A DNA stretch of 64,000 bases, taken from Flavobacteriaceae bacterium HL-DH10 (lineage in GTDB: Bacteria > Bacteroidota > Bacteroidia > Flavobacteriales > Flavobacteriaceae). The stretch spans positions 2,610,501 to 2,674,500 of the forward strand of contig CP134536.1 in NCBI GenBank assembly GCA_031826515.1. Direction: 5' to 3'. Numbering within the stretch: the stretch's first letter is position 1; the number at the start of each line of letters is the position of its first letter. The notes beneath the pieces were generated by a model. It was not told the origin of the DNA, ran no database searches, and saw only the letters and a list, made by a program, of their open reading frames with translations. Of this stretch, positions 27,975 through 37,179 are shown piece by piece. The position numbers and the translations under genes are program-made.

Positions 27975-30761
27975 TTGAAAATTTTTAAAGCCATATTGAT
28001 TCTTGTTTCAGTGTTTACAGCATGTAAATCTGTTGAAAATTCTAACCATGTTGAGGTTTCTAGTTTAACTTGTGAAATGGTGAAAAATCCATTAGCAGTA
28101 AATAGTGAAACACCTAGGTTAAGTTGGCAATTAGCTTCAAAGGGAATTAATGTTTTACAAAAAGCGTATCAAATTATAGTTTCAACTTCAGAGGAAAAAT
28201 TAGAAAATAATGTAGGTGATGTTTGGGATAGTGGAAAAGTAATATCTAACCAAAGTCAGTTAATTCCCTATAGCGGCGCAGCTTTAAAAAGGGAAACAAA
28301 ATACTTTTGGAAAGTTAAGGTTTGGAATCAAGATAACATAGCTTCAAAAGCCAGTGCGCCTGCATTTTTTAGGTTAGCCCCAGAAACTTCAAGTTTAAAT
28401 CCGACATGGATTGGAGCCATTACTAAAGCCAATAGTCATTTACCAGAAGGCAGGCATTACCATACAGCGACTTTCAAAAGAGCTAAAAAAGATTCTATTA
28501 TTAATGCATCCGATTCCTTGTCTCGACGAAGTATTATGTTGCGTAAACCGTTTTCAGTTTCAAAAAAAATTAAAGATGCCGTTGTTTATATTTCTGGTTT
28601 AGGACATTATGAATTATCGCTTAACGGAACAAAAATTGGTAATAGTGAGTTTGCACCGCTTTGGACCGATTATGATAAGTCGGTGAATTATAATGTTTAC
28701 GAATTAGATGAGAATCAATTCCAAAATGGAGAAAATGTACTTGGCGTTGTTTTAGGAAATGGGATGTACAATATGCTGGCCAAACGTTACTCGAAGTTTT
28801 TTGTGAGTTTTGGTCCGCCAACTTTATTCTTAAAATTAAAACTGACTTTTGAAGATGGTTCAGAAGATATTATAAATTCGGATGTAAGTTGGAAATATTC
28901 AAAAAGCCCTATTACATTCAATAGTTTGTTTGGCGGTGAAGATTACGACGCCAATCTAGAACAAAAAGGTTGGAATGCTTCTGGATTTGATGATACGCCA
29001 TGGGGAGGAGTTGTCTTGCAAGAAGCTCCAAAAGGAAGTTTAAAAGCACAACAAGCGCCACCAGTTTCTATTCAGAAAAAATATAAAGTAAAAGACGTTA
29101 AAGAACCGATTGATGGCACTTATGTGTTTAATATGGGGCAAAATTTATCGGGTTTTCCAACTATAAAAGTCAAAGGTTCAAAAGGACAAAAAGTGACGCT
29201 TTGGGTTGGTGAAGGTTTGAAAGAAGACGGTACCATTAGTCAAGGACGCTCAGGTAAACCTTATTATTTTCAATACACGTTGAAAGGGGATGGCGTTGAA
29301 GAATGGCAACCAAAATTTAGTTATTATGGCTATCAATACATACAAGTAGATAGTGTTAATTATAAAGATGAAAAGAACTCTAAACGTCCTACGTTATTAG
29401 ATATTACATCAAATTTTATTTATAATGATGCTGGTGAAGCGGGTACTTTTGAATGTTCGAACGATATTTTTAATAAGGCACATGAGTTAATAAACAATGC
29501 GATTAAAAGTAATTTTCAAGCGGTGTTGACGGATTGTCCGCATCGTGAAAAATTAGGTTGGTTAGAAGAAGCGCATTTAAACGGACCCGGATTAATTTAT
29601 AATTACAATTTGGAAACATACATTCCGAGCATCATGAAAAACATTGAGGATGCACAACGCGACAATGGAATGATTCCAACCATTGCTCCAGAATACGTGG
29701 TGTTTGGTGGCGATTTTACCGATTCTCCAGAATGGGGTGTTACAGGTGTTATTTTACCATGGATGTATTACGAATATTATGGTGACGATAGTTTAATAAG
29801 AGACTACTATTCAGTCATGAAACGTTATATTGATTATTTAACATCTAAATCTGAAAACTACATTTTGTCTTATGGTTTAGGTGATTGGTACGATTATGGA
29901 GAGCATGCTGCTGGATATTCAAAGAACAGTCCCATTGCGTTATCTGCAACCAGTCATTATTATTATGCGGCTCATTTATTTGCTAAAGCAGCAAAGCATT
30001 TAAATAAAACCGAAGACATTGCTACATACGAAACCTTAGCTTCAGATATTAAAACGGCTTTTAATACCGAATTTTTTAATGAAGAAACCAAACAATATGG
30101 TACGGGAAGTCAGTTTAGTAATGCCGTTCCTGTCTTTATGAATATTGTTGAGTCTCCATATAAAGAGGCGGTTATGAATAATCTTTTAGAAGATATAAAA
30201 GCTAGAGGTTACCGTTTAACAACGGGCGATGTTGGTAATCGTTATTTGTTTCAAGCTTTGGCAAGAAATGATGAAAATGAGGTGATGTATAAAATGAATA
30301 ATCATTATGATACACCAGGTTACGGATTTCAAATTCAATTCGGATTAACCACTTTAACAGAGCAATGGGATCCACGGAAGGGTAATTCATGGAACCATTT
30401 TATGATGGGACAAATTGAAGAATGGTTTTACAGAAGTTTAGCGGGGATTGTTCCAGATGAAGCCAATCCAGGGTTTAAACATTTTTTCATAAAGCCAGAA
30501 TTAGTGGGCGATTTGTCGTTTGTAAAAGCGAGTTATAAATCGGTTTATGGAAAGATTGTTTCAGAATGGGAAAAGAAAGATGGACAATTAATTTTAAATA
30601 TTGAAATACCACCAAATACTTCAGCTTCAGTAATAATACCAGTGTCTAATGTGGCGCACATGAAAGTTAATGGAGAATCTTTTACAGAGTTAAATTTAGT
30701 TGAAGATAAATCAGGATTTACATTAGGTTCTGGGATTTATAAAATTGAATGTTCATTATAA
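27975..30761 (+). CDS. GH78 alpha-L-rhamnosidase 1
   Basis: A 928-residue lipoprotein (SVFTACKS). The usual GH78 order is seen: an N-terminal FN3-like domain (CEMVKNPLAVNSETPRLSWQL), a CBM67-like sugar-binding domain (VVYISGLGHYELSLNGTKIG, FAPLWTDYDKSVNYNVY), a linker beta domain with FNMGQNLSGFPTIKVKG, and the (alpha/alpha)6 barrel. The barrel has TDCPHREKLGWLEE, GLGDWYDYGEH and TTLTEQWDPRKGNSWNH, which carry the catalytic carboxylates, then a C-terminal beta domain (NPGFKHFFIKP). The start is TTG at 27975, directly after the preceding stop; it supplies the lipoprotein signal and no ATG is available. It differs markedly from the second GH78 at 37180, so the two probably cut different rhamnose linkages. 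Confidence 0.92.
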   Translation: MKIFKAILILVSVFTACKSVENSNHVEVSSLTCEMVKNPLAVNSETPRLSWQLASKGINVLQKAYQIIVSTSEEKLENNVGDVWDSGKVISNQSQLIPYSGAALKRETKYFWKVKVWNQDNIASKASAPAFFRLAPETSSLNPTWIGAITKANSHLPEGRHYHTATFKRAKKDSIINASDSLSRRSIMLRKPFSVSKKIKDAVVYISGLGHYELSLNGTKIGNSEFAPLWTDYDKSVNYNVYELDENQFQNGENVLGVVLGNGMYNMLAKRYSKFFVSFGPPTLFLKLKLTFEDGSEDIINSDVSWKYSKSPITFNSLFGGEDYDANLEQKGWNASGFDDTPWGGVVLQEAPKGSLKAQQAPPVSIQKKYKVKDVKEPIDGTYVFNMGQNLSGFPTIKVKGSKGQKVTLWVGEGLKEDGTISQGRSGKPYYFQYTLKGDGVEEWQPKFSYYGYQYIQVDSVNYKDEKNSKRPTLLDITSNFIYNDAGEAGTFECSNDIFNKAHELINNAIKSNFQAVLTDCPHREKLGWLEEAHLNGPGLIYNYNLETYIPSIMKNIEDAQRDNGMIPTIAPEYVVFGGDFTDSPEWGVTGVILPWMYYEYYGDDSLIRDYYSVMKRYIDYLTSKSENYILSYGLGDWYDYGEHAAGYSKNSPIALSATSHYYYAAHLFAKAAKHLNKTEDIATYETLASDIKTAFNTEFFNEETKQYGTGSQFSNAVPVFMNIVESPYKEAVMNNLLEDIKARGYRLTTGDVGNRYLFQALARNDENEVMYKMNNHYDTPGYGFQIQFGLTTLTEQWDPRKGNSWNHFMMGQIEEWFYRSLAGIVPDEANPGFKHFFIKPELVGDLSFVKASYKSVYGKIVSEWEKKDGQLILNIEIPPNTSASVIIPVSNVAHMKVNGESFTELNLVEDKSGFTLGSGIYKIECSL

Positions 30762-30775
30762 AAGCAATAAAAAGT

Positions 30776-32200
30776 ATGATGAAAATAAGAAAAATACATA
30801 AGAAGTTTTGGTTCGTATTGCTCGTGTTTTCGTTTGCAAAACTTACAGCACAAACATCTGATACCAATTTTGAAACGCCAGTAATTGAAACGATAAAAAA
30901 AATAGAATCTGTTTTCAATGTTAAAATCGAAGATGATAGACATTTGTTAAAAGATATAACACTGGAATATGCCGATTGGCGAATAGAGCAAGGTCGTTTA
31001 GAAGTGTCTTTAGCAAATGTGTTAGCTCCTTTTAATTTAACAACCTTCAAACAAAAAGATGGATCTTATACTGTTAGAAAGTTTCAACATCATAAAGTCT
31101 CAGAAGCTAAGGCACAAAGGCGTTTAAATTATTTAACTCATTTGTATCACGATAAAGAGGAATGGGAAACTCGAAAAGCAGAATTAAAAACCTGCATGAT
31201 ATCAGCTTTTGGTATAAATAAAGCTCCAGCAACACCAATTTCTAAACCTATTTTAACAAAGAAAAGAAAGTTTGATGGTTATAGCGTACAAAATATAGCT
31301 CTAGAAATTCTTCCAGGGGTTTATACAACAGGTTCTATTTATAAGCCATATCCTCTTAAAAATGATGCTGCTATTATTATAACACCTAATGGTCATTTTG
31401 GAAATGGTCGTTATCGAGAAAGTGAACAAATACGTTGTGCAATGTTGGCTAAAATGGGTGCCATTGTAGTGAATTTCGATTTGTTTGCTTGGGGAGAATC
31501 TCGATTACAATTTTCTTCGGAAACGCATAGAAATAGTATAGCGTCTACCATTCAAGTGTTAAGTGGTATGCGATTGCTAGATTATGCAGCAACACTTAAA
31601 CATGCCGATGTTTCTCGTGTTGGCGTTACTGGTGGTTCTGGTGGTGGTTCTCATACCATGTTTTTAGCGGCATTAGATGATAGAGTTACGGTATCGGTTC
31701 CAGTGGTTATGGTTTCTGCAAATCATTCTGGAGGTTGTCCTTGCGAAAGCGGACGAGGTATTCATTTATGTGGTAACGGAACAAATAATGCTGAAGTTGC
31801 GGCTATGGCTGCTCCAAAACCACAACTCATTATTTCAGATGGAAAAGATTGGACACAAGCAGTACCAGAAATAGAGTTCCCTTTTATAGAAAGAACTTAT
31901 GGTTTTTATGACAAAAAGGATTTCGTTAAAAATGCACATTTTAGAAATGAAGGGCATGATTACGGGCACTCAAAACGTATGGCTATGTATCCATTTATGG
32001 CAAAATATTTAAATTTAGATTTGAGTAAAGTAAAAAATGATAATGGAGAAATAGATGAGTCAACTTGTACTATTGAAACCTACGACGCTTTATATGTTTT
32101 TGATAATAAAGAAGAAAATTTACCAGAAAACGCTTTAAGAGATATTGATAAATTATACGCGTTATTTGGAGAGAAAAATAATAGAGTTTATGAAAAATAA
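30776..32200 (+). CDS. CE19-like pectin methylesterase (alpha/beta-hydrolase) with STN-like N-terminal domain
   Basis: 474 residues from ATG 30776; the longer frame from 30749 overlaps the GH78 stop and weakens the signal peptide (MMKIRKIHKKFWFVLLVFSF). After cleavage near LTAQ, residues ~35-100 (IETIKKIESVFNVKIEDD, RLEVSLANVLAPFNLTTF, GSYTVR) have the beta-alpha-beta pattern of an STN domain. The catalytic alpha/beta-hydrolase follows: ITPNGHFGNGR, FDLFAWGES, VTGGSGGGSHT (nucleophile Ser288) and GHDYGHS (His394). A Cys-rich insert (GGCPCESGRGIHLCGNG) lies between. The catalytic part resembles the RG-II pectin methylesterase family CE19 and related acetyl-xylan-esterase-like hydrolases. It should strip methyl or acetyl groups from galacturonate. 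The STN-like region is my reading and needs structural confirmation. Confidence 0.7.
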   Translation: MMKIRKIHKKFWFVLLVFSFAKLTAQTSDTNFETPVIETIKKIESVFNVKIEDDRHLLKDITLEYADWRIEQGRLEVSLANVLAPFNLTTFKQKDGSYTVRKFQHHKVSEAKAQRRLNYLTHLYHDKEEWETRKAELKTCMISAFGINKAPATPISKPILTKKRKFDGYSVQNIALEILPGVYTTGSIYKPYPLKNDAAIIITPNGHFGNGRYRESEQIRCAMLAKMGAIVVNFDLFAWGESRLQFSSETHRNSIASTIQVLSGMRLLDYAATLKHADVSRVGVTGGSGGGSHTMFLAALDDRVTVSVPVVMVSANHSGGCPCESGRGIHLCGNGTNNAEVAAMAAPKPQLIISDGKDWTQAVPEIEFPFIERTYGFYDKKDFVKNAHFRNEGHDYGHSKRMAMYPFMAKYLNLDLSKVKNDNGEIDESTCTIETYDALYVFDNKEENLPENALRDIDKLYALFGEKNNRVYEK

Positions 32201-32990
32201 ATGTCATATTGTTTTTGGTAATTACGCAAAATCAAGGTTGTTAAGTAGTAAAGAACTTAATCTTCCAGAAGAAAATATCATTGACTTGAATGATGATTTT
32301 AGAGTCGGACCAATACAAAATCTCAATAATGATGCAGGAAGAGCTAAAAGAGATGCTTGGTTTCTTTCCAATATCTCTTGTAATTCAATGGATCCATCAA
32401 GAAGTCAGAATCTTAGAAAAATTGAATTAATAAAGCAAGGTTTTATCGATGGAGATCTTTATATCTGGTCTGGTAGTAGTGCTCTAGATATAATATCGTT
32501 CAGTGAACTTTTATATGCATTGAAAGATTTTAATCTTAATATATTCACATCTGATTTTTTGAAAATAAAATTGGAGCGAGAAGATGGTTCGTTTTATGTT
32601 CCTGATAGTATTTCAGTAGTATTACCACAACATATTCATGTCATTGCAGACCATTTTAAGCCGTTGTCCCAAGGGAATCGAAATGATTTAATTTATTTAT
32701 GGGAACGTTTGGTTAAGGAAAATGATCTAGTAAGAGTTCTTGGAGAGGATTGTAAAATAAAGTCAGTTAAAGAAAATTACTTTGATGAGGCACTTAAAAA
32801 GCCTTGCAAAGAAGAACTTCAAAAAGCAGCTCGTGTTATAGGCTGGACGTTAGTTAATATTAATTTTAATGCTAGTGATTATACACTGAATTGGCGTTTA
32901 AAAGAATTAGTTAAAAAGAACGAATTAACGTTTGAAGGCGAATTAAAAGATATTAGAGATTATCAGGTAAAATTGGTTTCAGCCAATTAA
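32190..32990 (+). CDS. DUF1835/DUF3658 domain cytoplasmic protein
   Basis: 266 residues from ATG 32190, which overlaps the esterase stop by 11 bases; the frame stays open upstream to 32145, but that start would bury 56 bases in the esterase. There is no signal peptide. The N-terminal CHIVFGNYAKSRLLSS is the DUF1835 signature, with DFRVGPIQNL and YIWSGSSALD following. The C-terminal half (EALKKPCKEELQKAARVIG, LNWRLKELVKKNEL) fits DUF3658. The biochemical function of this family is unknown to me. It is a rare soluble, apparently non-carbohydrate gene inside a train of exported enzymes, and its overlap suggests co-translation with the esterase. It may be a passenger or may have a regulatory role. 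Confidence 0.75.
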   Translation: MKNKCHIVFGNYAKSRLLSSKELNLPEENIIDLNDDFRVGPIQNLNNDAGRAKRDAWFLSNISCNSMDPSRSQNLRKIELIKQGFIDGDLYIWSGSSALDIISFSELLYALKDFNLNIFTSDFLKIKLEREDGSFYVPDSISVVLPQHIHVIADHFKPLSQGNRNDLIYLWERLVKENDLVRVLGEDCKIKSVKENYFDEALKKPCKEELQKAARVIGWTLVNINFNASDYTLNWRLKELVKKNELTFEGELKDIRDYQVKLVSAN

Positions 32991-33022
32991 TATATGATAA
33001 CCAATAATTAAGGTCATAAAAG

Positions 33023-35497
33023 ATGAAATTGAAATTAAAAAAATATGTGTTTTGTAGTTTAATTGCCATTTTAGGAATTCAAACTGTTTCTTCACAATCT
33101 TCTCATGTATTAAAACTTTGGTACGATGAACCAGCAGAAATTTGGAACGAAGCATTACCATTAGGAAATGGCCGATTAGGAGCTATGGTTTTTGGCGATC
33201 CCGCAATAGAGCGATTACAATTAAATGAAGAAACCATTTGGGCAGGTTCACCAAACAGTATTGCGCATGATAAGGCATTAAAAGCGCTACCTAAAGTACG
33301 TCAGTTAATTTTTGATGGAAAATATGCCGAGGCACAGGCGATGGCAACATCAGATATTCGTTCGCAAACAAATAACGGTATGCCATATCAAACCTTTGGA
33401 AGTGTGTATGTATCGTTTCCAGGGCATCAAAATTATACCAATTATTATCGTGATTTAGACATTGAAAATGCTACTGCAAAAGTAAAATACACCGTTAATG
33501 GTATTGAATATACACGGGAGATTTTAACAGCATTTTCAGATGATGTCATTGTTGTTAAATTATCAGCAAATAAACCTGGAGCAATTACTTGTAACGTGTT
33601 TATGAATAGTCCGTTTGATAAAACAAAAACAACTACTGAAGATAATGAAGTAACACTATCTGGAGTGACAAGCACCGTTGAAGGACAAAAAGGACGTGTG
33701 AAGTTTCAAGGGCGAATGGCTGCTCGACATGTAGGCGGTGAAATATCAGTTAAAAATGGAATTATCAGTATTGATAAAGCAAACGAAGTAACCTTATATA
33801 TTTCTATAGCAACCAATTTTAAAAATTATAAAGACATTACCGAAGATTATGTAGCAAAAAGCAAATCGTTTTTAGATAAAGCTATTGATAAGAATTTTGA
33901 AACCATTAAAAAAGCACATGTAGATTATTATCAGAAGTTTTTTAACCGTGTCTCTTTAAATTTAGGAACTACAGCTGTTTCAAAAGCAACAACAGATGTA
34001 CGAATTCAGAAATTCGATAGTCAATTCGATCCGGAATTGGCATCTTTATATTTTCAATTTGGACGTTATTTATTGATTTCGTGTTCGCAACCTGGTGGGC
34101 AACCAGCTAACTTACAAGGCATTTGGAATGATATGTTATTTCCGCCATGGGAAAGTAAATATACCATGAATATTAATGCCGAAATGAACTATTGGCCAGC
34201 AGAATTAACCAACCTATCTGAAATGCATGAACCATTTATTCAAATGGTAAAAGAGGTTGCAGAAACAGGGAAACAAACAGCAAAAATCATGTACAACGCG
34301 AACGGTTGGGTGTTGCATCACAATACAGACATCTGGCGTATTACAGGGCCAATAGATAATGCGGCTTCAGGAATGTGGCCAACAGGAGGAGCATGGGTTT
34401 GTCAAGATTTGTGGGAGCGTTATTTGTATACTGGTGATGAAGCTTTTTTAAAAGAGATTTTTCCATTAATGAAAGGAGCTGCACGTTTCTTTTTAGATTT
34501 CATGATTCCCGAACCAGAAACAGGATATTTAGTAGTGGTGCCGTCTAATTCGCCTGAAAATACGCATGCAGGTGAAGATGGCAAATCAACCATTACAGCA
34601 GGGACAACGATGGATAATCAATTGGTTTTCGATTTGTTTACCAATGTTATGAAAGCGTCAAAAATATTAAACACAGATAGTGCTTTTGTAGAAGAATTAA
34701 ATGTTGCGCTTTCTAAAATGTCGCCAATGCGAATTGGTAAACACGGACAATTACAAGAATGGATGAAAGATTGGGACGATCCTGAAGATCATCACCGTCA
34801 CGTATCACATTTATACGGGTTATTTCCAAGTAATCAAATATCACCATTTAAAACACCCAGATTATTTGAAGCTGCAAAAACGTCATTAAAATTCAGAGGC
34901 GATGAATCTACAGGTTGGTCTATGGGTTGGAAAGTAAATTTATGGGCGCGTTTATTAGATGGTAATCATGCTTATAAATTATTGCAAGATCAGTTGCATT
35001 TAGTGACTGCCGATCAAAGAAAAGGCGGAGGAACTTATCCAAATATGTTAGACGCACATCAACCTTTTCAAATAGATGGTAATTTTGGTTGTACAGCAGG
35101 TATTGCAGAAATGTTGATGCAAAGTCAGGAAGGTGCGATTCATTTATTACCTGCATTACCAAGTGTTTGGAAAGAAGGCAATGTAAAAGGATTAAAATCT
35201 AGAGGGGGTTATGAAATCGATTTATCTTGGAAAAACAATAAAGTTTCAGTGCTAACAATAACATCAAAATTTGATGGAAATTGTAGGTTAAGATCTAAGT
35301 CGCCATTAAAATTTTCTAACGGAAAATCGCTTAAACGAGCTAAGGGCGAAAATTCAAATGCTTTATTTTTTAATGTTGAAGTAAAAGCTCCAATTATCTC
35401 AGAAAAAGCAGAGATTAAAAAATTAAAACTTCCGAAGTATTACGAATATGATGTGCTAATGAAGGCAGGAAAAGCATATACTTTTTACGGAAAATAA
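33023..35497 (+). CDS. GH95 glycosidase (alpha-L-fucosidase or alpha-L-galactosidase)
   Basis: An 824-residue secreted enzyme (signal peptide ending QTVSSQ). All GH95 landmarks are present: [107 protein letters not shown], and [17 protein letters not shown] ending LLPALP. Known members remove L-fucose or, in RG-II, the isosteric L-galactose, and a small number of active-site residues separate the two. RG-II carries L-galactose and 2-O-methyl-fucose on side chain A, so either activity could be useful. It starts 32 bases after the DUF1835 gene and is followed after 18 bases by the MGH1-like gene. Confidence 0.93.
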   Translation: MKLKLKKYVFCSLIAILGIQTVSSQSSHVLKLWYDEPAEIWNEALPLGNGRLGAMVFGDPAIERLQLNEETIWAGSPNSIAHDKALKALPKVRQLIFDGKYAEAQAMATSDIRSQTNNGMPYQTFGSVYVSFPGHQNYTNYYRDLDIENATAKVKYTVNGIEYTREILTAFSDDVIVVKLSANKPGAITCNVFMNSPFDKTKTTTEDNEVTLSGVTSTVEGQKGRVKFQGRMAARHVGGEISVKNGIISIDKANEVTLYISIATNFKNYKDITEDYVAKSKSFLDKAIDKNFETIKKAHVDYYQKFFNRVSLNLGTTAVSKATTDVRIQKFDSQFDPELASLYFQFGRYLLISCSQPGGQPANLQGIWNDMLFPPWESKYTMNINAEMNYWPAELTNLSEMHEPFIQMVKEVAETGKQTAKIMYNANGWVLHHNTDIWRITGPIDNAASGMWPTGGAWVCQDLWERYLYTGDEAFLKEIFPLMKGAARFFLDFMIPEPETGYLVVVPSNSPENTHAGEDGKSTITAGTTMDNQLVFDLFTNVMKASKILNTDSAFVEELNVALSKMSPMRIGKHGQLQEWMKDWDDPEDHHRHVSHLYGLFPSNQISPFKTPRLFEAAKTSLKFRGDESTGWSMGWKVNLWARLLDGNHAYKLLQDQLHLVTADQRKGGGTYPNMLDAHQPFQIDGNFGCTAGIAEMLMQSQEGAIHLLPALPSVWKEGNVKGLKSRGGYEIDLSWKNNKVSVLTITSKFDGNCRLRSKSPLKFSNGKSLKRAKGENSNALFFNVEVKAPIISEKAEIKKLKLPKYYEYDVLMKAGKAYTFYGK

Positions 35498-35515
35498 CGA
35501 TTACAGACTAATAAA

Positions 35516-37075
35516 ATGAACATAAAAATAAATCTCATTAAGCTTACTTTGGTTACCACTATATTGGTGTTTAGCAGTTGTAAACCTGCACTAAACGAGG
35601 CGCACACGGCACAAATTTTAAAAGTTGAAGATTATAAGCATTACGCAGATTACTTCAATACAATGGAAGACGAAAATATAGCCAAAGCGGTACCGAATGA
35701 TAGTGCTTGGTCTTGGATGAAAACCAACATTCCGTTGTTTGAATGTCCGCAACAAAACTTTGAAGAAATGTATTATTTCCGCTGGTGGAGTTTGCGTAAA
35801 CACATTACAAATACACCACAAGGTTATGCCATTACCGAATTTTTGGTAGATCGTTCTTATGCCGATAAATATAATTTAATTGCATGTGCATTAGGACATC
35901 ATATTTATGAATTTAGATGGGTGCATAATCCTAAATACATTGAGCAAAATGTAAATATTTGGTACAGAGGAAATGAAGGAAAACCAATGAAAAAGTTACA
36001 TAAGTTCAGTAGTTGGACAGCTGATGCGCTTTACAGCCGTTACTTGGTAAATAAGGATGAAACCTATTTGTTAGATATGTATCCAGATATGGTAAATGAT
36101 TATACTGCTTGGGAGGAAGAAAGACAACGACCAGACGGATTATTTTGGCAAAACGATGTAAAAGATGGTATGGAAGAATCGTTAAGTGGTGGACGTCATG
36201 TACGAAATGCGCGTCCAACGATTAACAGTTACATGTTTGCAAATGCAGAGGCTTTAGCTGAAATGTCTAAAATGAAAGGTGATGCTGAAAAAGAGAAGTA
36301 TTTTGAAGCTAAGGCAGATACCATTCAGAAATTAGTAGAAAGCAAATTATGGAATGCAGAGGCTGAATTCTTTGAAACCTTAACAGAAAAAGATACATCG
36401 TCGCAAGTTCGAGAAGCTATAGGTTTTATTCCTTGGTATTTTAATTTGCCAACCAAAAATAAAGGTTTTGAAAAAGCTTGGGAGCAAGTAAAAGATGAAG
36501 CAGGTTTTGCAGCACCTTTTGGCTTAACGACTGCCGAACGTAGAAGTCCGCGGTTTAGAAGTCACGGTACAGGAACTTGTGAGTGGGATGGAGCTGTTTG
36601 GCCATTTGCAACATCACAAACATTAACGGCTATGGCTAACGTGCTGAATAATTACAATCAAGATGTTATAAATGAAGATGATTATTTTAATCAAATGAAC
36701 TTGTATGTAGAGTCTCAATATTACCGTGGGCGACCATATATTGGTGAATATTTAGATGAAACTACAGGCTATTGGTTAATGGGAGATAGAGAACGTAGTC
36801 GTTATTACAACCACTCAACATTTAATGATTTAATGATTACTGGTTTGGTAGGATTACGTCCAAGAGCCGATGATAAAATAGAAGTGAGTCCGTTAATTCC
36901 AGAAGATAAATGGGATTGGTTTTGTTTAGATAATGTGTTGTATCACGGCGACATAGTAACTATTCTTTGGGATAAAACAGGTAAAAAATATAATAAAGGA
37001 AAAGGTTTTAAGGTTTTTAGAAACGGTCAAGAAATTGCTGCTTCGGAAAAACTTGAAAGATTAATTTCAGAATAA
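35516..37075 (+). CDS. Six-hairpin (MGH1-like) glycosidase, candidate GH142 beta-L-arabinofuranosidase
   Basis: A 519-residue lipoprotein (LVFSSCKP, Cys22). The mature protein is an (alpha/alpha)6-barrel of the MGH1-like type: MYYFRWWSLRKHI, FSSWTADALYSRYL, QRPDGLFWQNDVKDGMEESL, RPTINSYMFANAEALAEM, EAIGFIPWYFNLP, TGTCEWDGAVWPFATSQTL, RGRPYIGEYLD and HSTFNDLMITGLVGLRP. Candidate catalytic acids are in the NDVKDGMEES and CEWDGAVWPF segments. The architecture resembles the GH142 half of the bifunctional RG-II enzyme in B. thetaiotaomicron. There that module is fused to a sialidase-like module, whereas here a separate sialidase-fold gene lies at 26132. The family number is a proposal, not an established call. 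Confidence 0.6.
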   Translation: MNIKINLIKLTLVTTILVFSSCKPALNEAHTAQILKVEDYKHYADYFNTMEDENIAKAVPNDSAWSWMKTNIPLFECPQQNFEEMYYFRWWSLRKHITNTPQGYAITEFLVDRSYADKYNLIACALGHHIYEFRWVHNPKYIEQNVNIWYRGNEGKPMKKLHKFSSWTADALYSRYLVNKDETYLLDMYPDMVNDYTAWEEERQRPDGLFWQNDVKDGMEESLSGGRHVRNARPTINSYMFANAEALAEMSKMKGDAEKEKYFEAKADTIQKLVESKLWNAEAEFFETLTEKDTSSQVREAIGFIPWYFNLPTKNKGFEKAWEQVKDEAGFAAPFGLTTAERRSPRFRSHGTGTCEWDGAVWPFATSQTLTAMANVLNNYNQDVINEDDYFNQMNLYVESQYYRGRPYIGEYLDETTGYWLMGDRERSRYYNHSTFNDLMITGLVGLRPRADDKIEVSPLIPEDKWDWFCLDNVLYHGDIVTILWDKTGKKYNKGKGFKVFRNGQEIAASEKLERLISE

Positions 37076-37143
37076 GGCTTTTATTATGGCGAAAAATAGT
37101 TTTAAAGAGTTTGTCAAAAAGTCTAAGAATTGAATAAAAAAAT

Positions 37144-37168
37144 CCTACAGGGTTTTAAACCTTGTAGG
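37144..37168 (+). repeat. Intergenic hairpin before GH78-2
   Basis: CCTACAGGGTTT is followed almost immediately by AAACCTTGTAGG, forming a near-perfect stem with one G-T wobble. No T run follows, so it is not a classic terminator. It could be a dispersed intergenic palindrome, an attenuator or an mRNA-processing site. It lies 12 bases before the ATG of the next gene. Confidence 0.55.
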
Positions 37169-37179
37169 TGTAAAATCCA

